DNA of 10,512 bases from Asaia bogorensis (GTDB taxonomy: Bacteria; Pseudomonadota; Alphaproteobacteria; Acetobacterales; Acetobacteraceae). The stretch spans positions 1 to 10,512 of the forward strand of contig CAMCHA010000037.1 in the NCBI GenBank assembly GCA_945874515.1, read 5' to 3'. The notes beneath the pieces are model-generated. The model saw nothing but the letters and a program-made list of their open reading frames with translations, ran no database searches and was not told the DNA's origin. Positions 5,149 to 10,512 of this stretch are shown here, one piece after another (the first letter of the stretch is position 1; each line of letters begins with the position of its first letter). A program made the translations under genes and the position numbers.

Positions 5149-6165
5149 TTGCTGCCCGCCATTCCTGTTTTCGATTTGCGCACCGAAACCCAGCCATCGC
5201 TTGCCGCCATGCGTGCTGCACCGGCTCGCGCGGAAGCACTCTGGCGCGGCGCGCGCGCGCGATATACTGCGCCGGGCCTTGCCTTGGCAGATCGGGCTTC
5301 GCGGCATTGGCTGGTGCGCAATGGCAATCCGCTGCTACCGGAAATCTCGGCAATTGCGGAGGCCCTGCCCGGACCAGGCGGGCATGCGCTCAACCTTTCT
5401 TATGAATGGGGCTGCACGGCGGGGCTTGGTGCGGCAGACGCGCCCTTCATGCTGCGCGTGCTGGATTGGGATCTGAAGGGCCTTGGGGAGCAGCTTTGTG
5501 TCTTTCGCCAGGCAGGGCCGGCGGGCGAGTGGCTAAATTTGAGCTGGCCGGGCTTTGCCGGGGCCATTACGGCGCTGGCCCCTGGGCGCTTTGGCATTGC
5601 CATCAATCAACCCCCCCTGCCGCAGGGCGCCTTGGCGCGCGCAGCGCGGGGCGCGGGCGCATCTTTTCTCGGGCTTGCGGTGGATTGGTTGGCCGCGCGG
5701 CCGGCACGCTGGCGCCATCGCGGCCTGCCGCCGGCGCATCTTCTACGCATGGTGTGCGATACCGCGCCGGATTACGCCGCAGCACTTGCCATGCTGCGCG
5801 ATACGCCCTTGGCAGCGGGCGCGATCTTTTCCGTAGCCGGCATCAAGCCTGGCGAGGCCGCGGTGATTGAACGCGCCGAGGCATCGCATGCCGTGATTGC
5901 CGCCGCACCCATCGCCGCCGCTGCCAATGGCTGGCAGGGCATCACCAATCCAGGCGCACCACGCTGGCGCTATAGCGCCGAACGCCACGCCGCCATGACG
6001 GCACTGCTTGCCGGACCGGTGCCGAGCGATTTTGGCTGGCTGAAGCCCCCCATCGCGAATGAGGGGTCGCGGCTTGCGGCCATGATGTCTCCGGCGACGG
6101 GACGGTTGGAATTGCTAGGGCTTGAAGGCGGAGAAGCGGTGACGCGGCCGCTTTATTTGAATTGA
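5149..6165 (+). CDS. Ntn-hydrolase fold amidase/acyltransferase, acid ceramidase / peptidase C45-like
   Basis: The 338-residue protein fits the Ntn-hydrolase group that cuts or transfers amide-linked acyl chains (acid ceramidase, N-acylethanolamine amidase, isopenicillin N acyltransferase, bile salt hydrolase). The likely nucleophile is Cys89 in EWGCTAG, matching the GCT cleavage site of C45 enzymes. RVLDWDL follows, with Arg103 and Asp106 in the R-x-x-D spacing seen in acid ceramidase. Further family-like segments are SWPGFAGAITALAPGRFGIAIN (132-153, Asn153), FSVAGIKPGEAAVIERAEA (227-245, Glu241) and ITNPGAPRWRYSAER (265-279, Asn267). Family members self-cleave before the Cys, so chains of about 88 and 250 residues are expected. 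No signal peptide or membrane segment is seen, so it is probably cytoplasmic. The substrate is unknown and the neighbours give no pathway. The start is TTG 5149, supported by AGGAGA. Confidence 0.72.
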   Translation: MLPAIPVFDLRTETQPSLAAMRAAPARAEALWRGARARYTAPGLALADRASRHWLVRNGNPLLPEISAIAEALPGPGGHALNLSYEWGCTAGLGAADAPFMLRVLDWDLKGLGEQLCVFRQAGPAGEWLNLSWPGFAGAITALAPGRFGIAINQPPLPQGALARAARGAGASFLGLAVDWLAARPARWRHRGLPPAHLLRMVCDTAPDYAAALAMLRDTPLAAGAIFSVAGIKPGEAAVIERAEASHAVIAAAPIAAAANGWQGITNPGAPRWRYSAERHAAMTALLAGPVPSDFGWLKPPIANEGSRLAAMMSPATGRLELLGLEGGEAVTRPLYLN

Positions 6166-6173
6166 GACAGAAA

Positions 6174-6202
6174 AAGCCCTGATGCCAAAAACATCAGGGC
6201 TT
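6174..6202 (-). terminator. Strong intrinsic terminator between convergent genes
   Basis: AAGCCCTGATG (6174-6184) pairs perfectly with CATCAGGGCTT (6192-6202) around a 7-base loop. Read on the minus strand the stem is followed by a T-rich tail (complement of the A-run at 6171-6175), the classical form for ending the aminotransferase transcript. On the plus strand the hairpin lies 8 bp after the Ntn-hydrolase stop but lacks a T-run beyond two bases, so it probably works less well in that direction. Confidence 0.88.
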
Positions 6203-6224
6203 GCCTATAAAGCGCAACGCTATG

Positions 6225-7625
6225 TCACACCGCCGCGATGGCTTCCCGCCGCAATTCCACTGAAAGCGCATCCAGCGAACGCTCCACGCGGTCCAGCATT
6301 TCCGTCACCTCATCCTTGGTGATGACCAGCGGCGGGGAAAAGCCGATGCTGTCATTCATCATGGCGCGCAGGATCACGCCCTGTTCTTCGCCATGCTTCA
6401 CCAAACGCGGGCCGATCTTGCGCGCGGGGTCGAAGTTTTTCTTGGCGGTTTTGTCTTCCACCAGTTCAATCGCGCCCACCATGCCAACACCGCGCACTTC
6501 ACCCACCATCGGGTGATTGGCGAAGCGGCGCTGCAATTCCCCTTGCAGATGCGGCCCCACGGATTTCACATGGCCGATCAGGTCCATCTCATCATAAATC
6601 TTGAGCGTTTCAATAGCGACCGCGGCGGCCACCGGATGCCCGGAATAGGTAAAGCCATGACCCCAAGTGCCGACCGTGGAAGACCCCTCCACAATGCCCT
6701 GGAACACCCGTTCATTCACCATCACGGCAGAGATCGGCAAATAGGATGAAGACAGCGCCTTGGCGCAGACCAGAATATCGGGCTTGATGCCAAAAGTCTG
6801 ACAACCCCAGTAATTGCCGGTGCGCCCAAAGCCGCAAATCACCTCATCGGCCACAAACAGCACATCATGCTTTTTCAGCACCGCCTGGATTTTCTCGAAA
6901 TAGGTGCGCGGCGGCACAATAACGCCGCCTGCGCCCATGGTTGGTTCCGCCCAGAAGGCCGCGACCGTCTCCGGCCCTTCATTGATGATGTAAGCGTCCA
7001 ATTCTTCCGCGAGGCGTGTTGCGAAATCTTCTTCCGATTCGCCCGGCTTCGCATTGTGGTAGTGATGCGGCGTGCTGACATGATGAAAGCGCCCACCCGC
7101 AAGCGGCGCATCAAAAAGCTTGTGATTGGCGGGCAAGCCCGTGAGCGAAGCCGCCGCCAGCGTAATGCCGTGATAGCCCTTCAAGCGCGCAATGAGCTTC
7201 TTCTTCTCAGGCCGGCCAATCGCATTATTCATGTACCAAATCATCTTGATCGCGCTGTCATTCGCCTCAGACCCTGAATTGGCGAAGAACACCTTGCTCA
7301 TGGGCACCGGCGCGCGTTCGATCAGCATCTCGGCCAGGTCAATCATCGGCTCATGCGATTTGGCCGTGAAGGAATGATAGAAGGGAAGCTTCCGCATCTG
7401 GTTGGTGGCGGCCTGCACCAGGCGTTCATTGTCAAAGCCGAGCGATGTACACCACAGCCCCGCCATGGCTTCGATATATTCCTTGCCCTGATCGTCAAAA
7501 ATACGCACGCCCTTGCCGCGGCTGATCACCAGCGGGCCATTCACCTGATGCGCCTTTGCATCGGTATAGGGGTGCAGCACATTGGCAATGTCGCGAACGG
7601 CATTGGAATTGCGGGGCGGGGTCAT
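6225..7625 (-). CDS. Class III PLP-dependent aminotransferase (omega-amino acid / amine:pyruvate type)
   Basis: This fold-type I PLP enzyme of 466 residues moves an amino group from an omega-amine or omega-amino acid to a keto acid, usually pyruvate. Key sites are GLWCTSLGF (56-64) at the substrate pocket, NSGSEANDSAIKM (116-128) binding the cofactor phosphate, GYHG (150-153) stacking on PLP, AEPTMGAGG (226-234), DEVICGFGRTG (260-270) with Asp260 at the pyridine nitrogen, and Lys289 in CAKALSSSYLP as the Schiff-base lysine. It resembles known amine:pyruvate transaminases and taurine- or beta-alanine:pyruvate enzymes; the donor cannot be chosen from sequence. ATG 7625-7623 is chosen because GAGGAAG lies 7 bases upstream on the minus strand. 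A longer TTG frame from 7679 would add 18 residues and cover the palindromes. It is divergent from the molybdoenzyme gene and ends at a strong hairpin. Confidence 0.92.
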   Translation of the reverse strand: MTPPRNSNAVRDIANVLHPYTDAKAHQVNGPLVISRGKGVRIFDDQGKEYIEAMAGLWCTSLGFDNERLVQAATNQMRKLPFYHSFTAKSHEPMIDLAEMLIERAPVPMSKVFFANSGSEANDSAIKMIWYMNNAIGRPEKKKLIARLKGYHGITLAAASLTGLPANHKLFDAPLAGGRFHHVSTPHHYHNAKPGESEEDFATRLAEELDAYIINEGPETVAAFWAEPTMGAGGVIVPPRTYFEKIQAVLKKHDVLFVADEVICGFGRTGNYWGCQTFGIKPDILVCAKALSSSYLPISAVMVNERVFQGIVEGSSTVGTWGHGFTYSGHPVAAAVAIETLKIYDEMDLIGHVKSVGPHLQGELQRRFANHPMVGEVRGVGMVGAIELVEDKTAKKNFDPARKIGPRLVKHGEEQGVILRAMMNDSIGFSPPLVITKDEVTEMLDRVERSLDALSVELRREAIAAV

Positions 7626-7632
7626 GTTTTGG

Positions 7633-7639
7633 CTTCCTC
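7633..7639 (-). promoter_or_regulatory. Ribosome-binding site that fixes the aminotransferase start
   Basis: Read on the minus strand this is GAGGAAG, 7 bases before ATG 7625. It favours this ATG over the in-frame TTG at 7679, which would otherwise place the intergenic palindromes inside the coding region. Confidence 0.7.
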
Positions 7640-7661
7640 GAACCTGATCAGAAACCCGATT

Positions 7662-7679
7662 AAGGCATGCCTTGGCCAA
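7662..7679. promoter_or_regulatory. Overlapping palindromes in the divergent intergenic region, candidate operator
   Basis: The sequence AAGGCATGCCTT (7662-7673) is a perfect 12-bp palindrome, and TTGGCCAA (7672-7679) is a perfect 8-bp palindrome sharing its last two bases. They lie roughly midway in the 120 bp between the divergent aminotransferase and molybdoenzyme genes, where a dimeric regulator could control both. No regulator gene is visible in the window, and no -35/-10 boxes can be assigned with confidence. Confidence 0.45.
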
Positions 7680-7734
7680 AGACCCAAGAGGAAAGCGTTG
7701 CCCTAAGCCCCCCGCCGCGCCAAGTTACCCCAAC

Positions 7735-7739
7735 GGAGG
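7735..7739 (+). promoter_or_regulatory. Ribosome-binding site of the molybdoenzyme gene
   Basis: GGAGG lies 6 bases before ATG 7746, a near-perfect Shine-Dalgarno match. It confirms that the protein starts without a signal peptide. Confidence 0.8.
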
Positions 7740-7745
7740 CGTCTC

Positions 7746-10058
7746 ATGACCGAAATCAAACCCCATGCGGCCCATTGGGGCAGCTTCGATGCGGTGGTCG
7801 AAAACGGCCGACTAATCGGCGTGAAGCCCTTTCACCGCGACCCTTTCCCGGGTTCCTTGATCGAGTCTGTGCCCGATGCGGTGCATAGTGCGGCACGGAT
7901 AGTCCGCCCCTATGTGCGCAAGGGCTGGCTGGAAGGCCGCCGGCGCGGGGCTTTGCGCGGCGGTGATGCCTTTGTGCCGGTATCCTGGGACAAGGCGGTG
8001 CGGTTGGTGGCGGAAGAAACCCGCCGCGTGCGTGCCGAAGCGGGGCCGAAATCCATCATGGGCGGATCCTATGGCTGGTCCTCGGCCGGGCGGTTCCATC
8101 ATGCGCGCAGCCAATTGCAGCGCTTTCTGGGCTTGGGCGGTGGCTATACGGGCCAGGTGAATGCCTATTCCTACGCGGCGGCGCAGGCGCTGCTGCCGCA
8201 TATCCTGGGCACCAATGAAGTGCTGCTCGGCAAGGTCACGGATTGGGCGGCGATCACGCGCTATTCCAAGGTCATGCTCTGCCTGGGCGGGCTGCCGATC
8301 AGGAATGGCTATGTCACCTCGGGCGGGGCGGGCCAGCATAGCAATGAGATGAATTTGCGCGCCGCCGCCGAAGCCGGGCTGCGCTTTATCCAAATATCGC
8401 CCGCCCGGGCGGATGTGCCGGATTGGGCCGGCGCGGAATGGACGCCCATCCGCCCCGGCACGGATACCGCGCTGCTGCTGGCCATGGCGCATGAAATCCT
8501 GGCGCGCGGGGCGGAGGATAAGAACTTCCTCGCGACCCATTGCGTCGGATGGGACAAACTGCGCGCCTACATCACCGGCGAGAGCGATGGCGTGGCAAAA
8601 ACCCCCGAATGGGCCGCGCCCATCACGACTATTCCCGCCGAGACCATCCGCGCGCTGGCCGCGGAAATCGCCACTCAGCCGGCGATGCTGACCGCGACCT
8701 GGTCCTTGCAGCGCGCCGATTATGGTGAGCAACCCTATTGGATGCTGACCGCACTCGCCGCCATGCTTGGCTTGATCGGCAAGCCGGGGCAGGGCGTTGC
8801 TTTCGGCTATGGCAGCGTGAATGGCATGGGCCAGCCAAGGCGCGACGTGCCAAGTTTTGCGATGCCGGCCACGCCCAACCCGACCGGGTTCTTCATCCCC
8901 GTCGCGCGCATCACGGAAATGCTGGAAAATCCCGGCGGCGATCATCACTTCAATGGCCGCGTGCTGAAATTCCCCGATACGCAAATCATCTGGTGGGCCG
9001 GCGGCAATCCCTTTCACCATCATCAAGATCTCAACCGCATGCTGCGCGCCTGGGCGCAGGCCGAGACCATCATTGTGCAGGAACCCTGGTGGACATCGCT
9101 CGCGCGCCACGCCGATATCGTGCTGCCCGCCACCACCACACTGGAACGCAATGATATCGCGAGCAGCGGGCGTGATCGTTTCCTGCGCGCTATGCATCAG
9201 GCGATTGCGCCGCAAGGTCAGGCGCGCAATGACCATGATATTCTGGCCGATATCGCGGAGGAATTGGGCTACCGCGAACGCTTCACCGAACAGCGCAACG
9301 AAGATGCCTGGCTGCGCCATTTATTCGAAAGCTGGCGCCGCCATTGCGCGCGCATGGGCCAGGAAACGCCGGATTTCGATGCGTTTTGGGCGCAAGGCTG
9401 GTGGGAGGCCTCCGGACCCGCGCGCGGTGACGAATATACTCAATTCGCCGAATTCGCGGCTGATCCCGAAGAACACCCGCTGGATACACCTTCCGGCAAG
9501 GTGGAGCTTTTCAGCGAAACCATCGCAAGCTTTGGTTATGATGACGCGCCGGGCCATCCCGTTTGGATCGCGCCGCGCGAATGGTTGGGCGCGCCGGAAG
9601 CCAAGCGCCACAAGCTGCATCTGCTGTCCTTCCAACCGGCCACGCGCTTGCATGGCCAATTGGATACGGGGCGCATCTCGGCGGCGAATAAAATCGCGGG
9701 GCGAGAGCCCATTATGCTGAACCCGGAAGACGCTGCCGAACGCGGGCTGAAGGATGGCGATATTCTACGCGTGTTTAATGATCGCGGCGCCTGTCTTGGC
9801 GGATTGCGGCTTGATCCCGGGCTGATGCGCGGTGTGGCCATGATGGCGACAGGCGCCTGGTTCGATCCGCTGGAACCAGGCGTGCCAGGTAGCATGTGCG
9901 TGCACGGCAATCCCAATGTGCTGACGGCAGATGTGGGCACGTCCAAACTCGGCCAAGGCCCATCAGCGCAATCCTGCCTGATCGAGGTCGAAAAATGGAC
10001 CGCGCCCTTGCCGCCCGTGCGCGTCCATCTGCCACCGGTGATCGAGGAAGCGCCGTGA
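7746..10058 (+). CDS. Cytoplasmic molybdopterin oxidoreductase, DMSO reductase/BisC (biotin or methionine sulfoxide reductase) type
   Basis: This 770-residue protein belongs to the DMSO reductase family that binds bis-MGD molybdenum. It lacks an N-terminal [4Fe-4S] Cys motif, as do BisC, DorA and TorA. Family landmarks are HWGSFDAVVENGRL (10-23), GGSYGWSSAGRFHH (106-119), AYSYAAAQALLPHILG (140-155) with Ser142 at the molybdenum-ligand position, GESDGVAKTPEWAA (278-291), GGNPFHHHQD (419-428), ADIVLPATTTLERND (456-470) and ADVGTSKLGQG (728-738) in the C-terminal dinucleotide-binding domain. GSYGW retains the Tyr and Trp of DMSO reductase; TorA lacks that Tyr, so an S-oxide substrate is more likely than TMAO. 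The start ATG 7746 has GGAGG upstream and no Tat signal, implying a cytoplasmic BisC-like role. After ERND the usual GDYSN-like segment is replaced by SSGRDRFL (473-480). The stop overlaps the next gene by GTGA. The exact substrate is not determinable. Confidence 0.88.
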   Translation: MTEIKPHAAHWGSFDAVVENGRLIGVKPFHRDPFPGSLIESVPDAVHSAARIVRPYVRKGWLEGRRRGALRGGDAFVPVSWDKAVRLVAEETRRVRAEAGPKSIMGGSYGWSSAGRFHHARSQLQRFLGLGGGYTGQVNAYSYAAAQALLPHILGTNEVLLGKVTDWAAITRYSKVMLCLGGLPIRNGYVTSGGAGQHSNEMNLRAAAEAGLRFIQISPARADVPDWAGAEWTPIRPGTDTALLLAMAHEILARGAEDKNFLATHCVGWDKLRAYITGESDGVAKTPEWAAPITTIPAETIRALAAEIATQPAMLTATWSLQRADYGEQPYWMLTALAAMLGLIGKPGQGVAFGYGSVNGMGQPRRDVPSFAMPATPNPTGFFIPVARITEMLENPGGDHHFNGRVLKFPDTQIIWWAGGNPFHHHQDLNRMLRAWAQAETIIVQEPWWTSLARHADIVLPATTTLERNDIASSGRDRFLRAMHQAIAPQGQARNDHDILADIAEELGYRERFTEQRNEDAWLRHLFESWRRHCARMGQETPDFDAFWAQGWWEASGPARGDEYTQFAEFAADPEEHPLDTPSGKVELFSETIASFGYDDAPGHPVWIAPREWLGAPEAKRHKLHLLSFQPATRLHGQLDTGRISAANKIAGREPIMLNPEDAAERGLKDGDILRVFNDRGACLGGLRLDPGLMRGVAMMATGAWFDPLEPGVPGSMCVHGNPNVLTADVGTSKLGQGPSAQSCLIEVEKWTAPLPPVRVHLPPVIEEAP

Positions 10059-10512
10059 TCCGCCGCCGTGCCCTGCTTGCGGGTGCGGCGGCCTTCCCTG
10101 CCGCGCGTGCCTTCGCGCAGGGCGCGCCCGGGATCGCGCAGCGCCTGGATGATGCGCCAAGCGCCGGCATCAGGCGCGATTTGCTGATGCAATGGGGCGA
10201 TCGCGTCGCCTATGACGCGCCGCCCTTTGCGCCGCTTTCCCCAAACCTTGCGGCGGCCGAAGCGCAATTCGGCTGGGATACGCGCGTGGTGGCAGCACTC
10301 GCTTCGCCGCGCGTGGAAGATGGTATTCCGCGCGCCGTGCTGGCGGTGGGCCACCCGACCCTCGACCCCGCCATGGCCTTTGCCGATGGGCGGGACCGGC
10401 CAGAGATTGCCGGCGCCATGCAGGGTGCCAGCCTGATCAGTATCCAGCGCCGCGGCGGCGTTTGGATGGTGACGGAAGGCGGCTATCAGATGCGCCGCCT
10501 GCATGCGCGCAC
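10055..10512 (+). CDS. Secreted PhoX/DUF839-like protein, 3' truncated by window end
   Basis: A frame open to the end of the window starts at GTG 10055, in GTGA shared with the molybdoenzyme stop, so translation is probably coupled. About 152 residues are visible. The N-terminus MIRRRALLAGAAAFPAARAFAQG has adjacent arginines, a hydrophobic stretch and an AFA-Q cleavage site, fitting a Tat or lipid-free Sec signal. Next comes DLLMQWGDRVAYDAPPFAPLSPN...AEAQFGWDT, then RAVLAVGHPTLDPAMAF and GASLISIQRRGGVWMVTEGGYQMRRLHART. This order resembles the PhoX phosphatase / DUF839 family (WGD, FG..ND, LLVVNHE, GVSVVEI, YNRRI). The match is from remembered patterns only. The family NHE triplet reads GHP here, and the ND after FG is not conserved, so phosphatase activity is doubtful. 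A truncated member of another beta-propeller family is the main alternative. Confidence 0.62.
   Translation, partial: MIRRRALLAGAAAFPAARAFAQGAPGIAQRLDDAPSAGIRRDLLMQWGDRVAYDAPPFAPLSPNLAAAEAQFGWDTRVVAALASPRVEDGIPRAVLAVGHPTLDPAMAFADGRDRPEIAGAMQGASLISIQRRGGVWMVTEGGYQMRRLHAR

Noticed and set aside
7626..7679. Longer aminotransferase start at the TTG at 7679
   Set aside because: GAGGAAG stands 7 bases before ATG 7625, and the extra 18 residues do not look like the family N-terminus.
7812..9320. A 502-codon open frame on the minus strand, antisense to the molybdoenzyme
   Set aside because: It lies wholly opposite a well-recognised gene. Its translation is low-complexity, rich in Gly, Arg, His and Ala, with no family motif, as expected from the GC-biased third codon positions of the real gene.
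9536..10504. A 322-codon minus-strand open frame spanning the end of the molybdoenzyme and the PhoX-like gene
   Set aside because: It covers a coupled pair with conserved protein motifs on the plus strand, has no recognisable domain, and lacks a convincing ribosome-binding site.
1..10512. tRNA, rRNA, CRISPR array, transposase, toxin-antitoxin or phage genes
   Set aside because: I looked for cloverleaf-like sequences, regularly spaced direct repeats and typical protein motifs on both strands and saw none. All gaps between genes are under 150 bp.

Overview
The window is GC-rich, with gene content and protein sequences typical of an alphaproteobacterium, most likely of the Rhodospirillales/Acetobacteraceae. 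The indications are a YumC-type ferredoxin-NADP reductase with the C-terminal YSTSKGVPG tail, a DUF2007 / TrmN6-type methyltransferase pair divergent from a long-chain polyprenyl diphosphate synthase, and a small 93-residue protein that resembles an uncharacterised family I recall from this order. The genus cannot be fixed from the sequence alone. I see no tRNA, rRNA, CRISPR array, transposase or prophage gene.

Layout. (1) 1-1279, plus strand: the C-terminal 198 codons of a ferredoxin/flavodoxin-NADP reductase, then after 7 bp a SCO1/SenC copper chaperone. (2) 1280-1755: an A/T-rich leader with a weak terminator-like hairpin and a short palindrome, a small conserved hypothetical gene (1371-1652), then a compound palindromic repeat (1649-1755). 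The CTAG ends of this repeat supply the stop codons of both convergent flanking genes. (3) 1752-3817: a minus-strand pair, DUF2007 then a tRNA1(Val) adenine-N6 methyltransferase-like gene, joined by a GTGA overlap. It is divergent from ispB, the polyprenyl diphosphate synthase that makes the quinone side chain. (4) 3821-5011, minus strand: a multispanning O-antigen-ligase-like membrane protein that ends 3 bp from the end of ispB. (5) 5149-6165, plus strand: an Ntn-hydrolase of the acid ceramidase / C45 acyltransferase type starting at TTG, followed by a strong hairpin. (6) 6225-7625, minus strand: a class III PLP omega-aminotransferase terminated by that hairpin. (7) 7746-10512, plus strand, divergent from the aminotransferase: a cytoplasmic DMSO reductase-family bis-MGD molybdoenzyme (BisC/DMSO reductase type, Ser ligand, no Fe-S motif). 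Its stop codon overlaps the start of a secreted PhoX/DUF839-like protein that runs off the window.

How they fit together. Most of the window is core metabolism: redox supply, oxidase copper assembly, quinone side chain and tRNA modification. The less ordinary parts are the Ntn-hydrolase with no obvious pathway around it, the molybdoenzyme / PhoX-like pair divergent from an aminotransferase across a palindrome-bearing 120-bp region, and the compound palindromic element at 1649-1755. I do not see a clear new defence or mobile system. The best candidates for something undescribed are the Ntn-hydrolase and the molybdoenzyme / PhoX-like pair.
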